A stretch of DNA of 64,000 bases from Rugosimonospora sp040255525 (GTDB lineage Bacteria > Actinomycetota > Actinomycetes > Mycobacteriales > Micromonosporaceae): NCBI GenBank assembly GCA_040255525.1, contig JBDZVD010000005.1, forward strand, positions 1 through 64,000, written 5' to 3'. Under the pieces are notes generated by a model, which searched no databases, was not told the origin of the DNA, and was given only the letters and a program-made list of their open reading frames with translations. Both the position numbers and the translations under genes were made by a program. Below, one piece after another: positions 18,755 through 27,653 of the stretch. Every line of letters starts with the position of its first letter. Within the stretch, counting starts at the first letter, position 1.

Positions 18755-19600
18755 TCAGACGGCGGCCTGGAAGAGTTGCTGGATTCGCGCCGCGATGAGT
18801 CGTGGTTGCTCGGCTTGGATGAGGTGTGCCGAGTCGACGGCTTCGTAGCACCCGTGGCGCAGGGTGTCGGCGTACCGCCGCTGGTGCTCGCGGATGGCGG
18901 CGTTCTGGCGCTCCCGCCCGTTGGCGGCGCGGGTCGCGGACAGCACGATCGTCGGGCATTTCGGGAGTTGGGGCGGCTGGGCACGGAACTGCGGGACGGC
19001 GGCGGCGACCGCCTGCATTTCCGCGCGGGTCTGGGCGATGCCGGCGGGGGTGAAGTCCTCGGCAAGCATGGCCTGGTAGGTGTCGGCGGAGAACAAGCGT
19101 CGGACGTTGCCGCTGACCAGCCGCGCCACGGGTCGGAAACGGCTGAGCGCCTGCAACACGGCCAGCATACGGTCGATCTTCTTGGTGGTCTGGTCCCACG
19201 TGTCGTACACCGGGGATGTCTCCGGTAGGGCGTCGACCAGCAGCAGCCCCCGCAGCCGGGAACCCAGGCTCTCCGCAGCGCGGCGGGCGACCAGCCCGCC
19301 CATGCTGTGCGCGACGAGCACGAACTCGTCCGGGACGACGGCCTCGGTCAATGCGACCAGGTCGGCGGCCAGGTCATCGACGCGGAGCTGCTCGGTGGTG
19401 GGGCCGCTGGACGCGCGTCCGGCACGGTCGTAGGCCACGACTCGTGCCGTATCGGCCAGCAGCGGTAGCACCGGATCCCAGCAGGTCCGACCGCAGCCTC
19501 CGCCCGCCTCGAAGACCACCCAGTCCTGCCCCTGGCCAGACTGCTCGACATAGACAGTTCGGCCGTTCACGGGCACCCGCTGCCCGATGGCGTCTCGCAT
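18755..19600 (-). CDS. Alpha/beta hydrolase
   Basis: 281 residues. Fold marks: VVFEAGGGCG (oxyanion region), VVAYDRAGRASSGP, nucleophile elbow AHSMGG, acid near LVDALPETS and His in DSAHLIQAEQP. It resembles small-molecule esterases and haloperoxidase-like hydrolases; the substrate is unknown. I chose the ATG at 19600 because GAGGAGCAG lies just upstream; the frame stays open above it but only as antisense of the neighbour. It is divergent from an HTH regulator with a perfect AT-rich palindrome between, so that regulator probably controls it. The ISL3 remnant abuts its 3' end. Confidence 0.9.
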   Translation of the reverse strand: MRDAIGQRVPVNGRTVYVEQSGQGQDWVVFEAGGGCGRTCWDPVLPLLADTARVVAYDRAGRASSGPTTEQLRVDDLAADLVALTEAVVPDEFVLVAHSMGGLVARRAAESLGSRLRGLLLVDALPETSPVYDTWDQTTKKIDRMLAVLQALSRFRPVARLVSGNVRRLFSADTYQAMLAEDFTPAGIAQTRAEMQAVAAAVPQFRAQPPQLPKCPTIVLSATRAANGRERQNAAIREHQRRYADTLRHGCYEAVDSAHLIQAEQPRLIAARIQQLFQAAV

Positions 19601-19619
19601 GACTGCTCCTCGATTCCAC

Positions 19620-19637
19620 ATTTTCAATTTTGAAAAT
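19620..19637. promoter_or_regulatory. Perfect AT-rich palindrome, operator for the HTH regulator
   Basis: ATTTTCAA-TT-TTGAAAAT is a perfect 8-2-8 inverted repeat, AT-rich against very GC-rich surroundings. It lies between the divergent hydrolase (start 19600) and HTH regulator (start 19664), which is the placing expected of a shared operator. Confidence 0.65.
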
Positions 19638-19663
19638 AATATCTCATGTGAAATACTTATGGT

Positions 19664-20215
19664 GTGAACAGTGTCGACCTTCTCCTGCACCCCGTCCGGC
19701 TGCGCGTCGTGCACGCCCTGTCCGGTGGGCGGGAGCTGAACACCACGCAGCTGTGCGCCCGCATGCCCGAGGTGTCGAAGGTGACCGTGTACCGGCAAGT
19801 CGGCGTCCTGGTCGAGGGCGGGTTCCTGGAGGTGGCCGGCGAACAGCGGGTGCGGGGGACCGTAGAGCGCCGGTACCGGCTGCGCCAGGACCGGCCGATG
19901 ATCGACGCCGACGCGGCCGCCGTGATGACGCTGGAAGACCACCGCCGTGGGTTCGCCGCCGCCATGGCCGTACTGATCGCCGAATTCAACGCCTACCTCG
20001 ACCATGCCGGGGCCGATCCGACCACCGACAGGGTGTCCTACCGCCAGGCCACGCTCTGGCTCAGCCCCGACGAACTCGCCGAGATGACCCGCAAGATGCT
20101 CGAGGTCCTGCGAGACTCGGTCGCCAACAAGCCCGCACCCGGCCGAGCGTGCTACCTACTCAGCCCGATCCTCTTCCCCACCGAGCAGCCACTCGAGCCC
20201 GAAACGAAGCAATAG
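19664..20215 (+). CDS. ArsR-like winged-helix regulator
   Basis: 183 residues. The N-terminal winged helix (LLHPVRLRVVHALSGGRELN, then SKVTVYRQVGVLVEGGFLEV) resembles the ArsR/HTH_20 class. No metal-binding cysteine cluster is visible, so it is unlikely to sense metals. The C-terminal half is helical with an acidic stretch (LSPDELAEMTRKMLEVL), typical of the effector domain in this group. The GTG start at 19664 is used. It is divergent from the alpha/beta hydrolase and probably its repressor through the palindrome in the gap. Confidence 0.85.
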   Translation: MNSVDLLLHPVRLRVVHALSGGRELNTTQLCARMPEVSKVTVYRQVGVLVEGGFLEVAGEQRVRGTVERRYRLRQDRPMIDADAAAVMTLEDHRRGFAAAMAVLIAEFNAYLDHAGADPTTDRVSYRQATLWLSPDELAEMTRKMLEVLRDSVANKPAPGRACYLLSPILFPTEQPLEPETKQ

Positions 20216-20380
20216 CCGGCCTCCACCACCATTGAACCCTGTGCGGTCTCGGACCCGTGATAGGTGCCAGACGCTCCAGCAATGATCGCCACCGAACGTC
20301 ACAGCCGCGGCACGTTACCGATGTGGCCCCTGCTGGCCGTGCGTGAACCCTCCGTCTCCGGCGGCAGCCGATGATCGTCC

Positions 20381-20506
20381 CGACCGGACCGCATCCCGAC
20401 AGCCCCAACGACTCCGCACCGGCCGAGCTCGACCTGGCCCGGTCACACCGTTGATCGCCGGGCTCGGCCCGCCCTTCGTCACCGTGGACCTCGCGCTGCG
20501 CACGGA
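20381..20506 (+). pseudogene. Fragment of an ATP-grasp gene (partial copy of the gene at 60.9 kb)
   Basis: This stretch aligns with 61509-61635 inside the intact ATP-grasp gene. The first 38 bases are identical, and most of the rest matches apart from one single-base deletion that shifts the frame. Before and after, similarity stops and no continuing reading frame exists. It is the remains of a second ATP-grasp gene or a partial duplication. The rest of the gap (20216-20574) shows nothing else. Confidence 0.75.
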
Positions 20507-20574
20507 CGACCGCAAGTGATCCGGGAGATTCCCGCCACTCCACGTCGGGTGGCGGGATCCCAGTGCGACGGGTG

Positions 20575-21831
20575 TCAGCAGGTTGCCGAGCGGCCGTTGG
20601 CCACGGTACGGATGGTGGAGCTGTCGCGGATGGCCACGAAGTTCTTGGTGTACGCGTCGAAAACCGTCGAGTTCTCGATCTGCAGCAGTGTTTCGTCCGA
20701 CTGGCGCAGGGAGTTCGTGCTCCAGTTGTGGCTGCCCGTCCACACGATCTTCCGGTCCGGCGTGCCGTAGTAGTTGCCCTCGACTTGGAGGTACTTCGAG
20801 TGAATCCAGATGCTGTCGCTGTCGCAGTAGTAGCGCACCAGCGGTCCGTGGTAGCTGCCCGCCGTCTTCAGTAGGTCCTTCATCGACGTCACCTGTAGCG
20901 CGCTCGACGGGTCGTAGGTCATCGCCACCTCGACGTAGCATCCCGCTGCGTCCAGCGACCACAGCCTGCTCGCCAGGTAGTCGCGGCTGAAGATGTCCAT
21001 CGCGGCCCGGATGATGGTGCGGTTCGTGCCGTCCTGCGTACCCACAACGGAATTCCCGAAGCAGCTGACGTGGTCGAGGACCGTCTCAATGGTGTCCTCG
21101 CTCGGGTCCTCGTACGGGCTGTCACCGGAGGTTTCCTGCCGCGGGTAGTGGTGCACCTTCGCGTCGCCCGACGCCACTGGCACCCGGGTGTCGTAGTAGT
21201 TGTTGTTCGGCTTCTGCGCCCTCTGGTCCTCGAAGTAGGCGTTGTAGTCGTTCCAGATGCCCGTGTTGCCGACCAGAATCAGGGCGTTGTTCCAGCCCTT
21301 CAGGCCGTCACGCCCGTTGTGAAGGTTGGCCGAGGACTGCACCACCACATCGGTCGCGCCGCTGGTGGACGAGAACAGGAAGTACTTGTTGTGGTTGATG
21401 GCGTCTACGCTGCCCAGCACCCGGGTGCCGATGCAGCCGCGACCCGCCGGGCAGGCGAGCGCCCAGGAGGCCGCGGACAGATTGGTGCCGAGGTCACCGG
21501 TGAGCGTGGTCCACGGCCCCAGCGCGGTCTCCTTGTGGTCGAAGATGACCTGCACGGCGACCCCGCGGTCATGGGCGGCCACGAGCGCGTTCGGGATGGT
21601 GCTGTCGTCCGCGTAGTACATGGACATCCGGATCCGCGCGCCGGCCGGGGTACCCTCGATCAGTGACGTGATCTTGTCCTGGATGGTGGAGTGTCCACCG
21701 TCGACGGTGGGATCGTTGAACACCGCCCCGGTAACGATGGTGGCTGCCTGCGCGGGCAGTGTGGTCAGCCAGGCGGTGAGGGCAATAATCGCCACGAACC
21801 CGCCGCCGATCGCAAGTTTTCTATGAGACAT
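20575..21831 (-). CDS. Secreted phospholipase D-like protein
   Basis: 418 residues. The signal peptide ends near PAQAA (residue 30). Two HKD-like motifs are present: H147-x-K149 (NHNKYFLFSS, then QSSANLHNG) and H344-x-K346 (IHSKYLQVEG, then WTGSHNWSTNS). The position that is Asp in the classical HxKxxxxD motif is Ser after the first and Glu after the second, so substrate or chemistry may differ from true PLD; both His and Lys pairs are intact. I chose the ATG at 21831 because the signal peptide begins there. It stands alone. Confidence 0.88.
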   Translation of the reverse strand: MSHRKLAIGGGFVAIIALTAWLTTLPAQAATIVTGAVFNDPTVDGGHSTIQDKITSLIEGTPAGARIRMSMYYADDSTIPNALVAAHDRGVAVQVIFDHKETALGPWTTLTGDLGTNLSAASWALACPAGRGCIGTRVLGSVDAINHNKYFLFSSTSGATDVVVQSSANLHNGRDGLKGWNNALILVGNTGIWNDYNAYFEDQRAQKPNNNYYDTRVPVASGDAKVHHYPRQETSGDSPYEDPSEDTIETVLDHVSCFGNSVVGTQDGTNRTIIRAAMDIFSRDYLASRLWSLDAAGCYVEVAMTYDPSSALQVTSMKDLLKTAGSYHGPLVRYYCDSDSIWIHSKYLQVEGNYYGTPDRKIVWTGSHNWSTNSLRQSDETLLQIENSTVFDAYTKNFVAIRDSSTIRTVANGRSATC

Positions 21832-22036
21832 GGCGCGAAACCTACCGGTGGCGCGGTGCCTCGTCGACCCGTCGTCGGTGCGCACCGTACCCGGCGGTGT
21901 ACTACCGGCAACAACAGGCAATGCGACGAGAGGCCAAACGCGCCGCGAAGGCTGCGGAGCGAGCTGCCTTCGCCGACGAACGCAAACGTGTCCGCATCAG
22001 CGCCCACTGGTCGGCGTTGAAGGTGTGGACCCCCGG

Positions 22037-22903
22037 CTACTCAACCACTGGGCCGGCGTCGCGCGAAGCACGCAGGGCACCGATCGCGAGTAGTGCTGGC
22101 CCGACGAGTGCCACAGCGGTCGCCAACGCCCCAGATACCTCCGGCAAGCTATTCGCATCCATCACAGCGAACACTGTGTCGCCCTCACGGACGTCGGAGA
22201 ATGCCCACCACGCCAACCACGTGCCAGCAAGGTCGTCGAAGGCAATGGTCGCCGCTACCGCCACCAGTAGCGCCCCGGCCGGCAAGAGCCAAAACCGGTC
22301 CGCACGCCAGCCGGCTCGCGCCGCGACCCCAACCCCCGCGAAGGTGGCGAGCAGCGCCGGCCACACTGTCCCGAGCAAGCCGACCACCGGCGCGCTGCCG
22401 AGCCGGCTCCAGCTGTCCGCGCCGACCACGGCGAGCAGCAGCAGTGCAAGGACCGTAGTCGACACGGCCGGCTTCGGCCGGTGCCGTCCGGGCAACGCGA
22501 GCACGGCGACCGCAAGGCACAGCACTCCGAGCAACCGCCCCACGGCGGAGATCCGCTCCCCATCGAGCACCCGCCGCCACTGGCCGAGCATGGCGCTGGG
22601 CGCTTTATTCGCCGAGGCGTATGCGAACCAGCCAAAGCCGCCTCCCGTCTGGTCGGGATACCAGAACAGTTGCACGGCAATGACCACGGCGAGCAGCCCG
22701 ATGCCGGCAACCAGTGCCCAGCGCACGCGCGGCCGCGCCGCGCGGCCGGCCACCGCCACGTATCCGATCAGCGCGACCAGCGCGACCACGCCGCACTGCG
22801 AGGACGTCTGCCGGGCGGAGAACAGCGCCGCCATGACGGACAACGCGCCCGCAACGGTAGACACGAGAAGCGGGACACGCGAGAGGCGCATGACCGGGAT
22901 CAT
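22037..22903 (-). CDS. Multi-pass membrane protein, unknown
   Basis: About 288 residues with seven to eight hydrophobic segments (for example VPLLVSTVAGALSVMAALFS near the N-terminus). No transport or enzymatic motif is recognised. I chose the ATG at 22903 (MIPVMRLSRV); the ATG at 22891 is an equal candidate. The frame extends a further 81 codons upstream, but as Arg/Pro-rich sequence without membrane character, which looks non-coding. Confidence 0.65.
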   Translation of the reverse strand: MIPVMRLSRVPLLVSTVAGALSVMAALFSARQTSSQCGVVALVALIGYVAVAGRAARPRVRWALVAGIGLLAVVIAVQLFWYPDQTGGGFGWFAYASANKAPSAMLGQWRRVLDGERISAVGRLLGVLCLAVAVLALPGRHRPKPAVSTTVLALLLLAVVGADSWSRLGSAPVVGLLGTVWPALLATFAGVGVAARAGWRADRFWLLPAGALLVAVAATIAFDDLAGTWLAWWAFSDVREGDTVFAVMDANSLPEVSGALATAVALVGPALLAIGALRASRDAGPVVE

Positions 22904-23099
22904 GCCACAGCCGCCGAAAGCAGACCCAACCCGCGTCGGTAGCCCCCGCCGCATCGCTCCTCGCGCTGCAGGAAGGCACCAGGCCGCCCGTGAGCGTGCC
23001 CTGCCCGCAAGGCCAGGACCACGAAGAGAACCAGGAGTACCGACCACCGGGCCAAGCTTTCCGCCATTGCCGGGTGGAGACTGTCGATGGCGGCCGCGG

Positions 23100-23453
23100 C
23101 TACGCCACGGGCGTCTGCTGATGCAGAGCGAGTCTCCAACCGTCACTGCGGTGCACGTACACGCTCGTCATCACGGCGTGATACGGCGGATGCTGTCCGG
23201 CACGGTGCGCGGTCGCGTGATAGATCAGAGCGGCGGTGTCCGGACCGAGTTCGAGGACCTCCCTATTGGTCAACTGGTACGCGTCCCAGGGCGGTACACC
23301 CTGCCAGGAGTCAAGCGCGGCAGTGCGGTCGAGCACCATGTTCGGCACGATCATCACAGCATTCTCGGAGAGTACTCTGTCGTAGTGGCTGCGCGGATCG
23401 CCTCCGGACAGCGCTTCCCAGCCAGCCTGTTCGACATCCCACAGTTCGCGCAC
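23100..23453 (-). CDS. Small NTF2/SnoaL-like fold protein
   Basis: 117 residues resembling the DUF4440/SnoaL group: an N-terminal helix (LWDVEQAGWEALSGGDPRSH) followed by strands and a closing YVHRSDGWRLALHQQT, which is typical of the group. Members bind or transform small ligands; no catalytic residue can be assigned. I chose the GTG at 23453 because a strong AGGAGG lies about five bases upstream; the longer frame has no ribosome site. It stands alone between the membrane protein and a MarR gene. Confidence 0.78.
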   Translation of the reverse strand: MRELWDVEQAGWEALSGGDPRSHYDRVLSENAVMIVPNMVLDRTAALDSWQGVPPWDAYQLTNREVLELGPDTAALIYHATAHRAGQHPPYHAVMTSVYVHRSDGWRLALHQQTPVA

Positions 23454-23543
23454 TTCTCCTCCTCGGTTGACGCGCAGACCAAACTCAGTCCGGCTTGCAG
23501 AATGCCTGCGTACGCACAAGGTTTGCGCTATGCATCCGGCTGA

Positions 23544-24032
23544 TCAGGTCGCCCGCCGGCCGCCCGGCGCCGGCGACTCCGTGCCACCTGTCAGCACCCG
23601 GTGGGCCAGGCCCGTCAGCGTCGCCACCTCATCAGCGGTCAGCGCGGCGAAGAATTCGCCCGTCACGTCGGCCACGATCTCGTCCGCCTCGGCCAGCTTG
23701 TCCCGGCCTTGCGGCGTGACGGCCAGGACGTAACGACGCCGATCGGCGGCGTCGCGGGTGCGCGAGACCAGCTTCTGCGCCTGGAGATGGTCGACGATCG
23801 TCACCATGTCCGCGCGATCCACGTCCAGGCGTTCGCAGACCTGCTGCTGTGACATCGGCGCGAACTCGGCTATGCACGCCAGCACGGCGTAGTGATGGAG
23901 GTGCAGCCCTCGTTCGGCGAGCCGGGGGGCGATCATCCGCTTGGCATCGCCGTGCACCCGGCCGAGCAGCCACGTGGGCCATTGCCGCAGCCGCGCCGGG
24001 ACCTCATCGATCGACCTGGGCTCCATGGGCAT
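23544..24032 (-). CDS. MarR-family regulator
   Basis: 162 residues with a typical MarR fold: LACIAEFAPMSQQQVCERLD (HTH), DRADMVTIVDHLQAQKLVSR (recognition) and the wing DAADRRRYVLAVTPQG. It is divergent from the HbpS-like gene with 165 bases between that contain a 9-bp inverted repeat, so it probably represses itself and that gene. No sensing cysteine pair is obvious. Confidence 0.92.
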   Translation of the reverse strand: MPMEPRSIDEVPARLRQWPTWLLGRVHGDAKRMIAPRLAERGLHLHHYAVLACIAEFAPMSQQQVCERLDVDRADMVTIVDHLQAQKLVSRTRDAADRRRYVLAVTPQGRDKLAEADEIVADVTGEFFAALTADEVATLTGLAHRVLTGGTESPAPGGRRAT

Positions 24033-24065
24033 CCCACCACGATAGTCGAATCGCGGGTTGACCTA

Positions 24066-24102
24066 ATCGTTGGTTGTTCCTACTATTGGCGGTACCAACG
24101 AT
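24066..24102. promoter_or_regulatory. Candidate MarR operator, 9-bp inverted repeat
   Basis: ATCGTTGGT (24066-24074) and ACCAACGAT (24094-24102) are perfect reverse complements 19 bases apart. They lie 34 bases before the MarR start in the gap shared with the HbpS-like gene. Confidence 0.6.
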
Positions 24103-24197
24103 AACGCCTGGAGTTCACGCCTGACGCCACCTGGAGGACCGATGCCACAGGTCGAGACCGCCACGGCGGTCGCCAGCCCACCCTCAAGGGGACCGCA

Positions 24198-24608
24198 ATG
24201 CCGCTAACGCTCCAACAGGCCCTGGCGGTCATCACCGGCGCACACGAGCGCGCCGCCAGGATAGGCGCACTGGTCACGGTCGCGGTCGTCGACGAAGGCG
24301 GACACCTACAGGCGGTCTGCCGCATGAACGGTGCCGCGCCGCTCTCAGCCCAGATCGCCGAGACCAAAGCCTCCAGCGTCGCCCTCTTCCGCCGCGACGG
24401 CGCCGCACTGCGCCAGATGCAGGAGGCCAATCCTGCCTTCTTCGCCCAGTTGGATCGGCTCGCGCGGGTGCCCATCCTGGCGGGCGCCGGCGCGGCGCTC
24501 ATCCTGCGGGGGGACACTGTCCTCGGTGCGATGGCGGTAAGCGGCGGAATGATGCCCGGGCAAGACGACGAATGCGCAGAAGCCGGGCTCACTGTTCTCG
24601 CTCCCTAG
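24198..24608 (+). CDS. GlcG/HbpS-family protein
   Basis: 136 residues of the small haem-degrading/GlcG fold: LTLQQALAVITGAHERAA, VAVVDEGGHLQAVCRMNGA, ETKASSVALFRRDGA, then GAMAVSGGMMPGQDDECAEAG. HbpS of Streptomyces binds haem and senses redox state; other members accompany enzymes of small-molecule breakdown. No signal peptide is present, so it is cytoplasmic, unlike exported HbpS. AAGGGGA precedes the ATG. Divergent control by the MarR gene is likely. Confidence 0.88.
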   Translation: MPLTLQQALAVITGAHERAARIGALVTVAVVDEGGHLQAVCRMNGAAPLSAQIAETKASSVALFRRDGAALRQMQEANPAFFAQLDRLARVPILAGAGAALILRGDTVLGAMAVSGGMMPGQDDECAEAGLTVLAP

Positions 24609-24857
24609 CGCAGCACCTCACAAGTTTCCTGACGCGGGCCTCTGTGACCGAGCGTTGCTGCCCGCGCTTCGGGGAGGGCGGCCTGTGGTTCGGGCTGGGG
24701 CGGATCTCTACCGCCTCCAGGTCGGCCCAATCCTGGTCCACGACGTCGTGGTCGATCTTCGGGTATCGACGAGTGGGGTCGGCCGTCGTGGCTGGAGCCA
24801 GCCGTTGATCTTGAGGTGTCGGTCTCGGGCCGAGCCCGGGCGTCGTGGGGTTCGGGG

Positions 24858-25064
24858 ATGCCGGAGGGATCGGTAGCCTTCCCGGCCGCAACCGATCTGA
24901 GCTTCCTCGATTCGACCCGCTGTTCCTACTATGCCGTGACTGCCGGCTATCCCGCCCTATTCGCCGATCAGTTGCCCAAGGAACCGATGCTGCGGAGCAT
25001 GCTGACGCTGTTCGCTGACGTGGCGGCCCCGGGGTCTCGGGTTAGCCGGACGCCTCTGTTGTGA
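24858..25064 (+). pseudogene. N-terminal stub of a SAM-dependent methyltransferase
   Basis: The 68-residue frame starts like a class I methyltransferase (SYYAVTAGYPALFADQL, then LRSMLTLFADV). It breaks off exactly where the VaDvGCGpG motif I should follow, ending in unrelated residues. Its end overlaps a convergent, equally truncated MarR gene, so the two look like the sides of a deletion junction. The 249 bases before it hold no gene I can support. Confidence 0.55.
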
Positions 25065-25383
25065 TGCCGCCGGTGGTTCCGTTGTTGGGCTCGATGCGTT
25101 CGACCGTCTGGCGGCTCCACTGGTGGATGGCCGCGGCCTGCTCGGGGGTCAGCGCCTCGAAGAAGTAGCGGCGAATGTTATCAGCGTGGCCCAGGATGGC
25201 GTTCTGGACAGCACGGCGGCCCTTGGCGGTCAGGCTGATCCCGGCCCTGCGGCCATTGGACTCGTTGTCGGTCCGGTTCACCAGCTCACGGTTCTCCATC
25301 CGGGTGAGCTGCTGCGCGACGCGGCTCTTCTCCCATGTGGTCGTGATCATCGGCGGAGGGTACAGCGGAACGCTGGTGGCCAA
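25042..25383 (-). pseudogene. MarR-family gene lacking its N-terminus
   Basis: The frame carries the second half of a MarR winged helix (TTWEKSRVAQQLTRMENREL, then AGISLTAKGRRAVQ) and the C-terminal dimerisation helix. The first HTH helices are missing; the first dozen residues (MATSVPLYPPPMI) are not MarR-like. MarR proteins usually have about 140-160 residues, against 113 here. It meets the truncated methyltransferase tail-to-tail, overlapping by 23 bases. Confidence 0.6.
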
Positions 25384-25744
25384 AGAGCCTCACCACGCCG
25401 CCGCCAGTACCGGCCGGCCTTGGTCGATCGAGATTTCTACAGGAGCTTCGCCGTCCACGCACGTCGCCACGCCACTCGCGCGTCAACCATGACGGATCAA
25501 CCGGCCTAGCCGGCGCCCCGGTCACCTGCGGCAACGCTTATCTTCACGGCATTGGGCTCAAGCCGGTCAGTCGGGATCGTCAGCACAGTCGCACAGCCGG
25601 CCTTTGTCATGCTTGCGTGCATCGACGGGGAACGGCGGACGGTCGTTGCGCAATCCCGAAGAATTCCGCTTCCCCGATCCCGTGCGACCATCGCCTTGGC
25701 CCCGCTTTTCCCTCCCCACCCAGCCTGAAAGGCCGAGCCTCCTC
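25384..25744. other. Intergenic, 361 bp
   Basis: Between the truncated MarR gene and the flavin-type oxidase gene I see no supported gene, RNA or strong repeat. The last bases hold the upstream region of the following gene; its ribosome site is weak. Confidence 0.5.
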
Positions 25745-26248
25745 ATGACCTACGACGAGATCGTCACGCTGCTCAATACCGACCCGTTGGCACAGGAACT
25801 GCTCGCCGCGCCCATTCCCGCACGGCTCGCCTATAAAGCCCTGGATGGCTCGCCGCGCGCCATACCGATCAGCTACCACTGGGACGGCGGGCATTTCTAC
25901 ATCAGTACCCCGCCGAAGTGGCCGAAGATCAAGGCACTCCGGGCGGATCCGAGAGTCGCGTTCACAGTGGACGACGCCACCTCGTACCCGCCGCACAATC
26001 TGCTCGTACGCGGCGAGGTCACCGACATGACACTCGTAGCAGGGCTGCCGGACGTCTATCTGGCGGCATCCCGACGGATTGTCGGGGAGGAACAGTTTCC
26101 GACCTGGGTGGAGCGAAGGGCCCGGTTCATCAAGGAGATGATGGTCATCCAGATCACCCCCACATTTGTGAAGCTGATCGATTTCGTGTCCAGCTATCCG
26201 GGCCCCGCCAGCGAATCGTTGCCCACCCGTTCCGAGACGGCCGCCTGA
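25745..26248 (+). CDS. Pyridoxamine 5'-phosphate oxidase-family protein
   Basis: 167 residues with a split-barrel flavin/F420-binding fold: AYKALDGSPRAIPISYHWDG, FYISTPPKWPKIKALRADPR and VAFTVDDATSYPPHNLLVRG. Actinobacteria have many such proteins, using FMN, F420 or haem on small substrates; the exact cofactor is not decidable here. I chose the ATG at 25745. The longer frame upstream begins with Arg-rich non-family sequence. It stands alone. Confidence 0.88.
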   Translation: MTYDEIVTLLNTDPLAQELLAAPIPARLAYKALDGSPRAIPISYHWDGGHFYISTPPKWPKIKALRADPRVAFTVDDATSYPPHNLLVRGEVTDMTLVAGLPDVYLAASRRIVGEEQFPTWVERRARFIKEMMVIQITPTFVKLIDFVSSYPGPASESLPTRSETAA

Positions 26249-26422
26249 CGGGCGAAGCCACCCGGCACCCGGGCCATCCCGCACCCGAGCGACCCCGCAT
26301 CCGAGTACTGTAGCCGGCCACCGGCTTCGAGCGCTTCGCGTTTCTCTCGAACCCAGCCGCACGACCACGCCCGTTCATGGTCGATGCCCACAGGTCGTCC
26401 CTGGCACCGGAGGGCCTGCCGG

Positions 26423-27562
26423 TCAGCGTTGCGGATCAGCGCGTCCGGCAGTCCGAGGCAGCCTGGACTGATGCCCTTCTTCCGTCGTCAGGGACCGCTC
26501 GATCAGTTCGTGTAACCTGCGGGCGGTACTGAAGTCGGGTGTCGTATGGGAGCCCTGCCGAAGGTCTGCCGTCAAGTGCCGGTAGAACCGGGCGACGTTT
26601 GCGGCTTGAACTGGCAGCGCGCTTGCGTGGTCGGTCGGAACCTCGACGGGTAGCCACTCAGGCCTGTTCCGCCGTGCTTGGTACAGATCGAGCGGACTGA
26701 TCTGAAGCTGCGCCGCCCATGGGTCGACTTCGGGCGCGGAGACCAGCATGAGGTTGCCCTCGGGTCCGGCGATGGTGATGCAGGTGCGAGGCACGGCCGC
26801 GTCGCCGTCGTTCACGTGAAGGGATACGACCGTGCCGCCCTCGAGTTCTGCGGTGGCCAAGTAGTGGTCAGGTGCCGTCACGGCGATGTGTTCGCCGGTT
26901 TCCGCGATGCGATGATCGGGGCTGCGAATCGCCGTCCTGGCCGTAATGTGGCGGATCGGCCCGAGTAGGTACTGGACAAGGTCGAGTGCGTGTCCGCCGA
27001 GGACCTCCACGAGTCCCGCACCGGCGTAGCGATCGTAGGTGTAGGCGGTCCAGGCGGGCACTTCAGGCGTGTTGCCTTTGCCGCGGGAACTGTAGACCGT
27101 GGCCGACTGGATGGGTCCGAGTACGCCTTCGCTGATCATGGTGTGCGCTTGGCGGACGGCCGGCGAGAAGCGTGCCTGTAGCCCGACAGAGCCGGTTACC
27201 GACGCGGTGCGGGCAGCGGCCTCGAGCGCGACCGCTTCTGTGGCGGTGGGAGCCAGTGGCCATTCGCAGAACACATGTTTTCCGGCGTCGGTCGCCGCGG
27301 TGACGAGATCGACGTGTGCGGGGACCTTCACCGTGACGACGACGAGGTCGACGTCGGGATGGGCGGCGAGAGCGCTGGGGTCGGTGAAGGCGTGCCGGGC
27401 GCCGAACCGGGCACGGGCGGCGTCTGCGCTGTCCTTTCGGGTGGTCGCGACCGCGGTCAGCGCGAGATCAGGCGACGCGGCAATGGCGGGTATGTGTGCG
27501 CGAGATGCCCAGCCTCGGTCCGGACTCGCGCCGACGATTCCCACGCCGATCGTCTCAGCCAC
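26423..27562 (-). CDS. Gfo/Idh/MocA-family NAD(P)-dependent oxidoreductase
   Basis: About 379 residues. The N-terminal Rossmann domain (IGVGIVGASPDRGWASRAHI) shows the family's dinucleotide-binding turn, followed by KHVFCEWPLA, whose EWP replaces the usual EKP so the family lysine is missing. The C-terminal alpha/beta domain follows. Galactose 2,3-dehydrogenase/Gal80-like members share this EWP variant, so it may be a regulator-like or atypical sugar dehydrogenase. I chose the GTG at 27562 because GGGAGG sits about eight bases upstream; an ATG at 27589 is the alternative. It is divergent from a TetR gene. Confidence 0.88.
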   Translation of the reverse strand: MAETIGVGIVGASPDRGWASRAHIPAIAASPDLALTAVATTRKDSADAARARFGARHAFTDPSALAAHPDVDLVVVTVKVPAHVDLVTAATDAGKHVFCEWPLAPTATEAVALEAAARTASVTGSVGLQARFSPAVRQAHTMISEGVLGPIQSATVYSSRGKGNTPEVPAWTAYTYDRYAGAGLVEVLGGHALDLVQYLLGPIRHITARTAIRSPDHRIAETGEHIAVTAPDHYLATAELEGGTVVSLHVNDGDAAVPRTCITIAGPEGNLMLVSAPEVDPWAAQLQISPLDLYQARRNRPEWLPVEVPTDHASALPVQAANVARFYRHLTADLRQGSHTTPDFSTARRLHELIERSLTTEEGHQSRLPRTAGRADPQR

Positions 27563-27614
27563 TCCGACTACCTCCCATAAGCGGGTCATGATGTTCCGCT
27601 ACGCACGCTACCAC

Positions 27615-27637
27615 AATCGGAACACGTTGATCCGATT
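27615..27637. promoter_or_regulatory. Candidate TetR operator
   Basis: AATCGGA (27615-27621) and TCCGATT (27631-27637) are perfect inverted arms around 9 bases. They lie between the oxidoreductase start (27562) and the TetR start (27654), 16 bases before the latter. Confidence 0.6.
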
Positions 27638-27653
27638 AGCTACACTCCTAGGC

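Noticed and set aside
21897..22036. Basic coiled-coil-like frame (QQQAMRREAKRAAKAAERAA) on the plus strand
   Set aside because: Protein-like at first sight, but it has no ribosome site and runs antisense into the membrane-protein gene; too short and simple to support.
24589..24891. 100-residue minus-strand frame
   Set aside because: No start context or family motif; Pro/Arg-rich composition typical of chance frames in GC-rich DNA.
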